DNA of 64,000 nucleotides from JAICMB01 sp035295125 (GTDB taxonomy: Bacteria; Acidobacteriota; Terriglobia; Bryobacterales; Bryobacteraceae): the NCBI GenBank assembly GCA_035295125.1, contig DATGJP010000047.1, forward strand, positions 1-64,000, given 5' to 3'. The position numbers were made by a program, and so were the translations under genes. Positions 18,401-27,500 of the stretch are shown piece by piece (the first letter of the stretch is position 1; each line of letters opens with the position of its first letter). Under the pieces are notes generated by a model, which had not been told where the DNA came from, searched no databases, and worked only from the letters and a program-made list of their open reading frames with translations.

Positions 18401-18680
18401 CTCCCATCGCATTGACGACGTATACGTCAGTATTCCCCGCAATGGTGGCCGTGTAGGCGATTTGCGATCCATCCGGCGAGAAGAACGGCTCGGTTTCGGG
18501 GGCGGGAGTTGAAGTCAGGCGGCGCGCCACGCCGCCGCTGCGCGCCACAACCCATAAGTCGCCAGCATATTCGAAGGCAACAGCATCGCGGCTGACCGTA
18601 GGATGCCGCAACAGCCGTGTTTCACCCGCGGCTGCGAGACAAGACAACAACAGGGTAAGAAGTATGTAACAGCTCTTCAT
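15414..18680 (-). CDS. Tricorn protease homolog (S41 peptidase with beta-propeller), secreted
   Basis: A 1088-aa protein beginning with a signal peptide (MKSCYILLTLLLSCLAAAG). Residues about 30-560 contain WD40/PD40-like propeller repeats, for example FFSPDGSQIAYTA, GWTPDGKRVVFGS, WSPDSSHLAWLSD and WAPDSKWIGYSK, building the six- and seven-bladed propellers of tricorn. A helical C1 region, a PDZ domain (about 775-865) and the S41 catalytic domain follow. The nucleophile region is INESAGSGGDALPYYF, near residue 990. Archaeal tricorn degrades oligopeptides; here it is exported and sits between a TonB receptor gene (20 bp upstream) and an X-Pro hydrolase gene. Use of peptides as carbon and nitrogen source is inferred. 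Confidence 0.9.
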   Translation of the reverse strand: MKSCYILLTLLLSCLAAAGETRLLRHPTVSRDAVAFEYAGDLWVVARSGGVARRLTSTPAPETEPFFSPDGSQIAYTATIAGNTDVYVVNAMGGEPKRLTYHPGADRVRGWTPDGKRVVFGSARDCAPQESYFRLWTVSVDGGFAEPLPLPRAFSGVYSPDGKRLAYEELSQAFIPDWYETSMWRHYRGGRTHPIRVMNLADHSVEKLPWNNSNDSAPMWIGSTIYFLSDRNFTTNLYSYNLGTRQVSQLTHHDDFDVMTASAGPDAVVYEQAGYIHLLDAKTGKAQKLTIEVTGDLPWARPQFKKVSNMVRSAALSTTGVRAAFEARGDIFTVASEKGDYRNLTQSPGTHDRSPVWSPDSSHLAWLSDAGGEYELMIGDPEGITKPRSIELPSTAFFSTPEWSPDSAHILIQDNHRNLWTIEVASGKASKVDVDSYGDATRVFDAVWAPDSKWIGYSKNLPSHLRAIFIYSMAEGKAHQVTDGLADSISPAFDAGGKYIYFLSSTDYGPRTGWLEMSSLDRPVRRAIYLGVLSASDPSPLLPETGDEPPATNDKPAAKPEAPKSVSVHIDFEKIGQRIIALNVPAADYSNLSAGLAGTIFYTEPVSSSPVAPQRLQRYQLKERAAAPFLEGIRSYTLSGDRKKLLYQAAGGGASGARWGVVGTDRPGKVGDGLLNMDQLQANVDPKAEWADIFRETWRLEREYFYDAKMHGANWQAVYEKYHPLVASVGHRVDLGYLMAMIGGELTVGHSYLQGAGDVPGEENPVSVGLLGADYAIENGRYRIRHIYSGENWNPELRAPLSAPGVQVSEGDYVLEVNGRALAPPTNLYSLFEGTAGRQTLIRVNSTPSMEGSRVITVVPVPSEEGLRTRAWIESNRRLVDKLSGGKLAYVWLPNTGGQGYSSFTRYYYAQQDKDGAIIDERYNHGGMVADYIVNELDRKMMGYFAVRDAAESPSPIAGLYGPKVMVINESAGSGGDALPYYFHMRKIGPLVGTRTWGGLVGTLGIPQTIDGPGLTAPALAFYDLSGKWAIENEGIQPDVEVEYTAADVINGHDPQLERAVQEGMKLLQQNPVHRVPRPAPIDRTSKK

Positions 18681-18700
18681 TTGTTAACTCACTAGTAAAA

Positions 18701-21700
18701 TCAGAAGCTAAATTTAAGCGCTAATTGAATGACTCGTGGATTCACCGCCGTGGTCAGGATGCGCCCGAACGAGGCACTATTCTCCTGCAGCGTGGGATTC
18801 GAGAAATTCGGGTGATTGAGCACGTTGAAAAACTCCGCCCGAAACTCAAATCGTGACGCGTCGGTGACCGGAAAACGCTTAACTACCGAGAAGTCCACGT
18901 TCTTCTGTCCCGGCCCGCGAATGATTCCGACGCCGGAGTTTCCAAACGTTGTTGCCTTACCGTCTGCCCCGATAATCGGGAAAGCATTCGGGAAGCAGCT
19001 CTTGTTGAAATAAGTGTTGAGATTCTGCTCGACGCCGCCGGTGTTGACCAACTGCGAGTACGTGCACCCCGACGCGATCTGTGCGCGGTCGTTCGTGATT
19101 CCGAACACGTTGTTACTGTTCGTTTCCGTAAGTGTAAGAAGCTGGCCGCTTTGGATGGTTGTAACGGTGCCGAGCTGCCAGCCGCTCAGCGCTTCGCCGA
19201 GTAAGGAACGGGCGTTCTTAGGTCCCGGTATCGCATAAACCGCACTCAGCACGAAACGTTGGTCGCGAATGAATGCATCCGGCCCGTAACGCTGACTCGG
19301 ATCGTTCTGATTCCCGGTAGAAGACCCACCATTGGCTCCGTTGGAGGCATTGGAATCTGTCGAAAGCAACTTAGACCAGGTATAAGAAGCCAGAAACTGT
19401 AACCCGTAGCTGTAGCGCTTACTCAGGCTGACATCCAGCGCGTTGTACCAGGCGGCTCCCGACGGCTCGATATCCGTCAGGCCGCTCGAAGTGAAACCCT
19501 GGTAAGGAACCCGCAGCGGAATGTTAGCGACGGTATTCGTGGTAACTCCGCGGATCGGGTTGCTCGCGCTGGCCAGATTCGCCTGGTTGATGGACCGGGT
19601 CCGCAGCAGGTGGGTATCCCGGGAGCCGTCGTAGGAAACGTCCAGGACCAGGTCGCGGAACAACTTCGTTTGCAAGCCCATGCTGTAGCGCTGCAATGTG
19701 GGCGGGCGGAAGTTCTGATCGATGATCGTCAGGGCCAGGTTGGTGGTCGGCGAGTAGGGTGCAAACTGCGGCAAGGTTGCCGCGGGCGGGAACGGGTTGG
19801 CGAATGTCAGATTAGCGGACTGCGGTCCCACCAGGATATTCAACAATGCAAACGGGGGTGAGGTCAGCAACTGGATAAAAGGCTGACCAGTCGTGTGCTG
19901 ATGATAGGTTCCGTACCCGCCGCGCAGCACCATACGATCCGTATGCGGCAATTGCCAGGCGAAGCCGAACTTCGGGTTCCACGTGTTTTGTCCCGTGACG
20001 TGTATGCCTGTGTCTGTGCTGGCCCTGGTCACGCCGGTCGGCACCGTTCCCTGGAAATTCGACGGGACTGTGAAGCCCTGAAATGTGCCTGTTGCGGGTG
20101 GATTCTGATTCGCCAGGGTGTAATCAAAGTCCCCATTGCGTCCCAGAGCATCGCTGATATTGCCGAGCCGCTCATATCGGAATCCCAGGTTGAGTGTGAG
20201 CCGGGGCGAAACCTTGAAGTCATCCTGAACGTAGAGGTCGCTGTCCCAGACCCGAAATGCGCGGTCAAACAGACCTGGCAGATCGACCGTTTCGTAGACG
20301 TTGCCGGCGCCTCCCAGCAACAGGTCTGGGAAGCCGAGGAAGACCATGCCCGCGATGTAGTGAAACTGCGACTGGTTGTCCTGCGTCCGTTCGATGCCGC
20401 CGCCAAAGCGCAGCGTGTGACGGCCTAGTGTATAGGAAAGCGTGTCCTGCAGAATATAGTGGTTCTGGACGTTCCGCAGCGATTGGCCGTTGCCGCCCAG
20501 AGTGAGACCGCCGAGGATCAGGATCTCCGGGATGCCGTTGTCGTATGAAGGCGCGTTCACGCCAAAGTCCGAGTACTTGACCGGCTCCGTTTGATTCGTA
20601 AATGCCCACTGCCGGTAATAACCCACCTCAAACTCATTTACCAGAGACGGGGTGAATACATAACTGTGTGTCAGTGTCGTGTTAACGAAACGATTCGGAT
20701 TCAGGACCGGCCAGCCGGGCGCCGTGGGACCGCCCAGGTTAGCTGTTTGAAACGTGATGTCCTCGTCGCTATTCGCCAGGAACAACCGATATGCCAGCCG
20801 GCTCTTGGCGGACAGCAAATAGTCCACGTTGGCCATGTACTGGTTCTCGTTGAACGTGCAGGCGTTGCTGTAGACCGAGGAACCCTGCGCGCCGAATGGC
20901 TGGCTCGGATCGATTTTCTGCGGCGATGGAATCGCATACTGTCCGCTGGGGAGCTTCAGACTCAGGAGGGCCAGCGCTTGGGCGCTGATGTTTGAGCCGT
21001 CCGGTGAGATCGCGACGCCGTTGCTTCCCTTCTGTCCCGCAAAGATCCGGCCAAGAGCCGCGCGCGAGCGGTCGTCAGTGAGCGGTGGCATAACAAAGCT
21101 GGTCGAGCACGTGGTGCTCACGCCGTTCAACTGGCGTGTGCCCTGGAACGATCCGAAGAAGAACAGCCGATCTTTGATGATTGGCCCGCCGATTGTCCCG
21201 CCGTACTGATTCTGGCGCAGCAACGGTCTGGGCTGTCCGGCCCGGTTGAAGAAAAAGTCGTTGGCGTTCAGGTGCTCATTGCGGAAGAACTCCCACAGAG
21301 ATCCGTGAAAGGCGTTGCCGCCGCCCTTGGTGATGACGTTCACGTTCGCGCCGCCATTGCGGCCATAGCTGGCGTCGTACTGCTGGGTCTGGACCCGGAA
21401 TTCCTGGATGGTGTCGGGGTTGGGAATAGCGATGCCACCGCTGAAGCTGCCGCTGTTCTGGATGTCATTGGTGCCGACCCCGTCCATCTGGTAGTTGTTG
21501 TCTTTGATGGAGCCGCCGCCAGTGGAGAAATTGCTCATTCCACCATTGCCGCGGCCGAGAACCGTGGCATTTTCCACATCGGCGGCAACGCCAGGATTCA
21601 ACCCCACAATCTGAGTGAAATTACGTTCGGCCAGCGGAAGATCCATGACCATTCGCCCGCTGGTGACGCGTCCCATCGCGGCCGATTGCGTCTCGAGGAG

Positions 21701-22069
21701 CTGCGCCTCCGCGTTCACGGTAACTTCCACCTGCACCGTTCCAAGCTCCAGTTGGATGTCCAGCCGAGCGGTCTCGGTGGCCGCGACCGCAATACCGCCC
21801 GTTACCGCGTTCTTGAATCCATCCTTCCGGAATTCGACGCGATAGGTGCCCGGCGGCAGCAGCGGAATCATGTAGCTGCCGTTGCTCTGCGACCTCGTTG
21901 TACGGGCGTCCCCGGTCGCCTCGCTCGTGGCGGTAACTTCGACTGAACCGACCAATGCCTGGTTCGGATCAGTGACCACACCGCTGATTGCCCCGGATCG
22001 CGCGGTTTGCGCAGAACCAACCACAGCAGCGAAAAACAACAAGCCGAAAACGGCGCCCGCGAGTTTCAC
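18701..22069 (-). CDS. TonB-dependent receptor, Oar-like, with carboxypeptidase-regulatory domain
   Basis: A 1122-aa outer-membrane protein. GTG 22069 was chosen because a perfect AGGAGG lies 5 bp upstream and the product starts with a textbook signal peptide (MKLAGAVFGLLFFAAVVGSAQ); a longer frame from TTG 22093 would begin at the predicted transcript start. Residues about 25-110 form a CarboxypepD_reg domain (GAISGVVTDPNQALVG... PGTYRVEF), followed by a plug (MDLPLAERNFTQIVGLNPG, YQMDGVGTND) and a beta-barrel ending ALKFSF with the terminal aromatic. It is the first gene of the peptide operon, so peptides are the likely cargo. Related Oar proteins are abundant in acidobacteria. Confidence 0.93.
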   Translation of the reverse strand: MKLAGAVFGLLFFAAVVGSAQTARSGAISGVVTDPNQALVGSVEVTATSEATGDARTTRSQSNGSYMIPLLPPGTYRVEFRKDGFKNAVTGGIAVAATETARLDIQLELGTVQVEVTVNAEAQLLETQSAAMGRVTSGRMVMDLPLAERNFTQIVGLNPGVAADVENATVLGRGNGGMSNFSTGGGSIKDNNYQMDGVGTNDIQNSGSFSGGIAIPNPDTIQEFRVQTQQYDASYGRNGGANVNVITKGGGNAFHGSLWEFFRNEHLNANDFFFNRAGQPRPLLRQNQYGGTIGGPIIKDRLFFFGSFQGTRQLNGVSTTCSTSFVMPPLTDDRSRAALGRIFAGQKGSNGVAISPDGSNISAQALALLSLKLPSGQYAIPSPQKIDPSQPFGAQGSSVYSNACTFNENQYMANVDYLLSAKSRLAYRLFLANSDEDITFQTANLGGPTAPGWPVLNPNRFVNTTLTHSYVFTPSLVNEFEVGYYRQWAFTNQTEPVKYSDFGVNAPSYDNGIPEILILGGLTLGGNGQSLRNVQNHYILQDTLSYTLGRHTLRFGGGIERTQDNQSQFHYIAGMVFLGFPDLLLGGAGNVYETVDLPGLFDRAFRVWDSDLYVQDDFKVSPRLTLNLGFRYERLGNISDALGRNGDFDYTLANQNPPATGTFQGFTVPSNFQGTVPTGVTRASTDTGIHVTGQNTWNPKFGFAWQLPHTDRMVLRGGYGTYHQHTTGQPFIQLLTSPPFALLNILVGPQSANLTFANPFPPAATLPQFAPYSPTTNLALTIIDQNFRPPTLQRYSMGLQTKLFRDLVLDVSYDGSRDTHLLRTRSINQANLASASNPIRGVTTNTVANIPLRVPYQGFTSSGLTDIEPSGAAWYNALDVSLSKRYSYGLQFLASYTWSKLLSTDSNASNGANGGSSTGNQNDPSQRYGPDAFIRDQRFVLSAVYAIPGPKNARSLLGEALSGWQLGTVTTIQSGQLLTLTETNSNNVFGITNDRAQIASGCTYSQLVNTGGVEQNLNTYFNKSCFPNAFPIIGADGKATTFGNSGVGIIRGPGQKNVDFSVVKRFPVTDASRFEFRAEFFNVLNHPNFSNPTLQENSASFGRILTTAVNPRVIQLALKFSF

Positions 22070-22074
22070 CTTCA

Positions 22075-22080
22075 CCTCCT
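22075..22080 (-). promoter_or_regulatory. Ribosome-binding site deciding the receptor start
   Basis: The minus strand reads AGGAGG here, five bases before GTG 22069. This places the receptor start 24 bp inside the longest open frame. Confidence 0.8.
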
Positions 22081-22100
22081 GAGAATTGACCAATGACGCT

Positions 22101-22130
22101 GGTATACACCATGTGTTGCAAGGGTGTCAA
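22101..22130 (-). promoter_or_regulatory. Sigma-70 promoter of the receptor-tricorn-CocE operon
   Basis: On the minus strand TTGACA (22125-22130) and TATACC (22101-22106) are separated by 18 bp. Transcription would start near 22094, giving a leader of about 25 nt that carries the AGGAGG site. The spacer contains GTTGCA (22115-22120), repeated at 22144-22149 as GTTGCA. These are candidate half-sites for the divergent RpiR regulator. Confidence 0.65.
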
Positions 22131-22181
22131 GTCGACAACACTCGTTGCACAAGGTTATCATGCGCAGTGAGCCACGACGCG

Positions 22182-23078
22182 ATGAATTTACAAACAGCGA
22201 TTGAACAGCGCTTTGCGGAGGCGCTTCCCCGCTTAGGAACGCACCGCCAGCAGTTGATTCGTGCCATCGTCGACCATTGCGAAGAAACCTGTTTCCTGTC
22301 CTCGCGCGAGGTCGCCAAACGCTATGATGTCGACGCCGCGACCGTGGTGCGGACCGTGCAGGCTCTGGGCTATAGCGGTTTTCCCGATTTCGCCGAGGAT
22401 TTGCGGCAGCATTTTGTCACGCGAATTACGCCATATACCGCGTTAAAGGCTGCGACCAAGGAGAAGCGCAGCGTCGCCGATCACGTGGACGCCAGCCTTC
22501 GGAAATCGCAAGACACAATCAACCAGTTGAGCTCGCGTACTGACCGGAGTGCGGTGGTGGAGGTGGCGCAGTTGATACTGCGCTCCCGGCGTGTGGTGAT
22601 CGTCGGCGGCGACTTCGCGAGTTCTCTAGCGTTTTACTTTGCCTATGGTCTCACGACCATGGGTTACGACGCCGAAGCGCCCGTTCCCAGCGAAGGAAAT
22701 CTGCAGCACAAAATCAATGTCCTGACACGAAAAGACCTGTTAATTGCGATCAGTTTCGGTCAGTGTCTGCGAACAACGGTTGAATCGGTTCGTCGTGCCG
22801 CTCAGTTGGGAGTTGCGACCTTTGGGATCACCGATAGCGACACAACGCCGATCGCCCGCTTTTGCGAGCGGCACTTAGTGGCGGAGGTGGTGGCCCCTTC
22901 TTTCGTGAATTCTTATGTCGCGCCCATGGCGCTGATCAGCGCTATTCAAGTGGCATGTACGCACCTGAATCCCAAGCGTTCACTGAATCGATTGAAGCCG
23001 ACAGATCGGGAGTATCTTGCCGGCGCGCGCTGGTATCGCGACCGCAAGGAAGATGCGGTTCCCCCTCCGCGGAAGTAG
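22182..23078 (+). CDS. MurR/RpiR family transcriptional regulator with SIS domain
   Basis: A 298-aa cytoplasmic regulator. Residues about 1-80 form the HTH_6 domain (LSSREVAKRYDVDAATVVRTVQALGY), and about 125-260 form a sugar-isomerase (SIS) domain, VVEVAQLILRSRRVVIVGGD through LLIAISFGQCLRTTVESVRRA and ATFGITDSD. ATG 22182 (MNLQTAIEQRF) fits the normal start; GTG 22167 is possible. The gene is divergent from the TonB receptor operon, and the shared 110-bp region holds the receptor promoter with repeated GTTGCA elements. RpiR proteins usually sense phosphosugars, which is odd beside peptidase genes, so the effector may be a cell-wall muropeptide-derived amino sugar. That last point is speculation. 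Confidence 0.88.
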   Translation: MNLQTAIEQRFAEALPRLGTHRQQLIRAIVDHCEETCFLSSREVAKRYDVDAATVVRTVQALGYSGFPDFAEDLRQHFVTRITPYTALKAATKEKRSVADHVDASLRKSQDTINQLSSRTDRSAVVEVAQLILRSRRVVIVGGDFASSLAFYFAYGLTTMGYDAEAPVPSEGNLQHKINVLTRKDLLIAISFGQCLRTTVESVRRAAQLGVATFGITDSDTTPIARFCERHLVAEVVAPSFVNSYVAPMALISAIQVACTHLNPKRSLNRLKPTDREYLAGARWYRDRKEDAVPPPRK

Positions 23079-23368
23079 TGCGGCATCGGATTCGCTTAAT
23101 TCTCGGAACCGGCGAGCTTGATTGAGCCTCTGTGATGCAGGCTGTCAGCCTGCGGCGGGTTGCTAACCCGCCCGCCCGTTGCTTTGAGCATGCGCCGACC
23201 CGCGCCGGTTGGCGACAGTTGGCAACCCGCGGCAGAATGGCATCCAAGCCGGCCTTTCGATCTCACCGGGAAAGGACAGGCGAAACCGCCTGTCCCACCT
23301 TTTCGTACCAAGGCTATGCGGCTCGCTGGCACTGGCGAAAACGCCTGCTTCACCCTTCCACGTTCTTC
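23079..23368. repeat. Intergenic cluster of dispersed hairpins, families A and B
   Basis: This gene-free gap is almost wholly hairpins. Family A: GCAGGCT-GTC-AGCCTGC (23137-23153, preceded by GTGAT) and GGCGGGTT-GCT-AACCCGCC (23154-23172). Family B: GGACAGGCG-AAAC-CGCCTGTCC (23274-23295) followed by CACCTTTTCG, and GGCG-AAAA-CGCC (23334-23345) followed by TGCTTCACCCTTCCAC. It separates the RpiR and LacI genes, whose 3' ends face each other, so the stems may also stop converging transcripts. Confidence 0.7.
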
Positions 23369-24370
23369 TTATTTCGCCCGCGGAGCCGGCCCCGTCGACT
23401 CGCGCAGCATGAACTCCGGGTCAATCACGATTTCACGGTCGGCCACCTGCGGCTTACCAATCTCCGGAATCAGCCGGTCACAAATGATTCGCCCGATCCG
23501 GTCGCGCGGTATATGCAGGGTCGTGAGCGACGGATAACAGAACTCGGACAACTTTACGTTATCGAAGCCCGTCACTGAGATGTCCTGCGGCACCTGCACC
23601 CCCCGTTCGCGCAACTCGCGCAACGCCCCCACGGCCATCATGTCGTTCACGCAAATGATCGCGGTCGGGGCAAACCCGCTATCGAGCAGCGTTCGCGCCG
23701 CCGCCCGCCCGCCCTCGAGCGTATCGGAATCCGCGGCGGTCCGAACCTCCAGCTCAGGAATTCGCGCCACCGCATCCAGAACCGTCTTCATTCGTTCGTT
23801 GATGGGCCCCAGCATGGCATGGTGGCCGATGAACCCGATTCGCCGGTGGCCGAGGGAATAGAGGTAGTCCACCACCTTCTCGATGCCGCGCCGATAGTTC
23901 ACCCGGATATTCGTAATGTTGTGCCGCGGGGCGCCTACATCGTAGAACACGACGGGAGTCCGGCTCTCGCCCAACTCATCGATCAGCTCCGGCGCCATCT
24001 CCGACACAATGGCGGCCAGGCCTTCCACCCGCCGTCCAATCATTAACCGGATGCTGTTCACCAACTGCTCTGAGCTGTAATCGGTGTTGGCCACCAGCAC
24101 TTCGTATCCACGGAGGTGAGCCTGTGACTCGACCTCCTTATAAATATCGAAGAAAAACGGATTCTCCATGTTGGAGACGATCACGCCGACGGTGCGACTC
24201 TTTCCTCCAGCCAGATTGCGCGCATGGAGGTTGGGGTGATAGCGAAGTTCAGCAATCGCCTTCATCACCCGCGCGCGCGTGCTGTTCTTGACGACAGACG
24301 CGTTGTTGAGGACCCGCGAGACGGTTGCAGTGGAAACCTTCGCCCGCCGGGCCACTTGTTCCAGGTTCAT
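23369..24370 (-). CDS. LacI family transcriptional regulator
   Basis: A 333-aa repressor. The N-terminal helix-turn-helix and hinge read MNLEQVARRAKVSTATVSR and VLNN, then RARVMKAIAELRYHPNLHARNL. The periplasmic-binding-protein-like effector domain follows (TVGVIVSNMENPFFFDIYKE, VEGLAAIVSE, FIGHHAMLGPINERM, VTGFDNVKLSEFCYPSLTT). ATG 24370 is preferred because family members start just before the recognition helix; the frame is open to TTG 24451. It is divergent from the receptor at 24530, and the shared region has a palindromic LacI-type operator on the receptor promoter. Control of the hemicellulose genes in response to a sugar is the likely role. Confidence 0.92.
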   Translation of the reverse strand: MNLEQVARRAKVSTATVSRVLNNASVVKNSTRARVMKAIAELRYHPNLHARNLAGGKSRTVGVIVSNMENPFFFDIYKEVESQAHLRGYEVLVANTDYSSEQLVNSIRLMIGRRVEGLAAIVSEMAPELIDELGESRTPVVFYDVGAPRHNITNIRVNYRRGIEKVVDYLYSLGHRRIGFIGHHAMLGPINERMKTVLDAVARIPELEVRTAADSDTLEGGRAAARTLLDSGFAPTAIICVNDMMAVGALRELRERGVQVPQDISVTGFDNVKLSEFCYPSLTTLHIPRDRIGRIICDRLIPEIGKPQVADREIVIDPEFMLRESTGPAPRAK

Positions 24371-24458
24371 CAGCTCTTTCTTATTGTACGCGCTGTATAC
24401 GCTTTCGTTTAGCATTTGGACATCAACAGGAGGTTTATTACTGCTTTGCAATCTTTCC

Positions 24459-24487
24459 TTGACACAAATATTGTTAGCGCTTACAAT
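24459..24487 (+). promoter_or_regulatory. Sigma-70 promoter with overlapping LacI-type operator
   Basis: TTGACA (24459-24464) and TACAAT (24482-24487) are separated by exactly 17 bp. The palindrome ATTGTTAGCGCTTACAAT (24470-24487) covers the spacer and the -10 box; its halves differ at one pair only. The AGCGCT centre matches LacI/GalR family operators. A bound repressor would block RNA polymerase directly. The receptor ATG is 43 bp downstream, after GGGGG at 24521-24525. Confidence 0.8.
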
Positions 24488-24529
24488 ACCCGGAAGCTGT
24501 CGATTCGCTAAGCCTGCAAAGGGGGTAGT

Positions 24530-27500
24530 ATGATTCGCTCGACTCCGCGTTGCGTCGGGATCGCTGTAGCCTGCCTGATGTGCGTTGTCTCATCATTCGC
24601 TCAGACCAGCACGGGCGGTTCTGTAACCGTTAACATTGTTGACCAGTCCGGTTCTGCCGTTCCGGCAGCCGGCCTGCAACTGAAGGACGTAGGAACGAAT
24701 GATATTCGGCGGGCGGAATCGCAGTCGACCGGCGCCTACACCTTTCCCGATCTGACGTTCGGCACGTACGAACTAACCGTCAGCAAGCCCGGTTTTGAGA
24801 CCCAGGTCTTCACGTCGGTTCAAGTCCAAACCGCCCGCGCGACAACCGTCAACGTCGTGCTGAAGGTCGGCGGCACGACCCAGACGGTAACAGTCGCCGA
24901 CGCGGTGGCGCCCCTGGTTGAGACCGAATCCAACGTGCTGGCGAGCACGCTCGACACGAAACAGGTGGTCAATCTGCCGGTAAACGGCCGCAACGTGTTT
25001 GGCTTCGCGTTGCTTGTTCCGGGTTGGTCATCCATCGGAGCAGGCAGCACGACAGGGACTTTCAACAACATGCCCGGCGGCGCAATCGGCGGAGCTGATT
25101 TCGACGGAAGCCCCGCCATCAGCAATCGTTTCCGCAGCGGCGGCTTTCAGTACGGCACGTCGGTGGTGCAGCCACGCATTGAGGATGTGGCCGAAATGAC
25201 AGTCTCGACAGCTCAATTGGACCTCAGCGGCAACGGCGTCTCCGCGATGCGGATCAACATGGTGACGCGCCGCGGCACGAGCGATTTTCACGGCCGCCTT
25301 TTCGAGGATTTCCGCAACACGGATCTCAATGCGAATTCCTGGAGCAACAATGCCCGGGGACTGCCAAGGAACATTCTCAAGCTGAACGATTTCGGCGGCA
25401 GTGTGGGCGGGCCGATTCTCAAAAACAAGCTGTTCTTTTTCGGTACTTTCGCCGAGTCGATTCAGCCGGGCAGCAGCTTTCCGAATAACTACAACGGAGC
25501 CGGCCCGCAGGTCCTCAGCGCGGCCGCACAACAGGGTAACTTTACGTACCGCGATAACAGCGGCGCGTTGCAAACCATTAACGTTTTGCAGTTAGCCGGT
25601 GGCGCGGGCGCTCCTTCAACGGTTAACCCTGCAATCGCCACCCAACTCCAGAAGATCAACGGCGTGCTGAACCAGGGTACGCTGTCGCCCACGTCCGATC
25701 CCAATCTCTCTAATTTCAATTTCCTGATTCCGAACTCGACCACGTTTTACTATCCGGCCCTTCGCTTCGACTACAACGCGACCACCAACTTGCGCTTCAA
25801 CGTGTCGTACTCCCAGACCAAGGACTACGACACGCATATCAATACGCCCAATTTTCCTGGCAATGTCGATCCGTTGGACTACACTTCGAACCAGCACAAT
25901 GACAAGATTGCCGGGCTCGGTGTGGATTGGATCATCCGTCCCACGCTGGTGAATCAATTCCATGCGGGCTACACGTATCAATACGCGCTGTTCGATTCCG
26001 AGAACCTCGGGATTGACTTGCCGAGCATCACTCAGACGGTCTTCCAGTATGGTTCGAGCCTGTATTCCGGCGCGTATCCGCGCCAGCCGATCTCGTCGCT
26101 TTATCCCCTTTTCAACTTCAACGACAGCCTGAACTGGCAAAAAGGGAGTCACTCGATTGTGTTTGGCGGCGGCTGGTTCCGTGAGCAGGACCATTACTGG
26201 AATGGGCCCGGGGGATATCCGACCGTCAACCTCGGAATCTCGGGAACCGGTTTCGTGGCGCAGGATCCGTTAGGCGCAGTGTTCACGTCCGCCCTCAAGA
26301 ACGCCAACACAACCGTTCTCGCGAACGCCGAGAATCTCTATTCTGAGCTGACCGGCAGGGTTTCAAGCGTAACTATTGGCGGCGGCGGACGGCCACTCGA
26401 TCCGGCAAGCAAGACCTATAAGCCATTCGGCCAGTACAATCTCGACGAAGCGATGAACTCCGGTCACGTGTTCGCACAGGACCGCTGGCACATCACTTCG
26501 AATCTGACCCTGAACTACGGCCTTCGCTGGGATTTTGTGGGAGACGACCACGACGTGAACGGAGGATACAGCAGTCCAGGATCCGTGGCCGATTTCTGGG
26601 GCCCGACCCCCGTGGGCGCGATTTTCCAGCCGGGCAATCTGGGCGGAGTGCAGAGTCCCATCTTTACGGCAAAGGTGCATGTCTACAACCGTTCTCTCGT
26701 GAATCCGCAGCCTGCCGTAGCGCTCGCTTGGAGCCCGTCGACGGGCGGATTCCTGGGCAAGATTTTCCCTAAAGACAAGACCGTGATCCGCACCGGCTGG
26801 TCGCTGCGAAACTATCAGGAAGGCTCGCAGAATTTCTGGGCGTTCGGTTCCAACCAAGGGCTCTTCTTCCTCCAGCAAGGCAGTCTGACGGCGGACACCT
26901 CCGGCGCGGCCGGGACTTTCCAACCCGGCTCACTGTTCCTCGGCCAACAGCTGCCGGCGTACAACCTCAGTCCGCCAACCTGGTCCCCCACCATCAATGC
27001 CTCGGCGCTTTCTTTTGGAAACAATTCGTTCTTCGGAATGAATCCCAACATCCGGCAGCCGTACGTCGAGGAGTGGAATTTCGGCATCCAGCGTGAATTC
27101 GGCAGGGGAACAGCGCTTGAGGTCCGCTATGTCGGCAACATCGCCAACCACATCTGGATGAGTTCCAACCTGAATGAGGTAAACATATTCGAGAACGGGT
27201 TCCTGAGCGAGTTCGTCAATGCGCAAAACAATCTGAAGATCAACCAGGCGAATGGTAAGGGAAATTCGTTCGCGAATAACGGGCTGCCCGGCCAGGTGGC
27301 GCTACCAATTTTCACTGCCGCATTCGGCAGTCCGACGTCGTCGAACTTCACCAGCGGCACGTTCATAACCGGTCTTCAGACGGGAGCCGCGGGATCGGTT
27401 GCTCAGACCATCGCCCGGAACGTGACTTTCTTCTGCAACATGGTGGGTTCGGCATTCTCGCCTTGCGCAGTTCGTGGCTTCAAGAACCCTGGTGCCTATC

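Noticed and set aside
22086..22181. Longer RpiR start at 22086
   Set aside because: The extra 32 residues match no family and the frame covers the receptor promoter and candidate operators.
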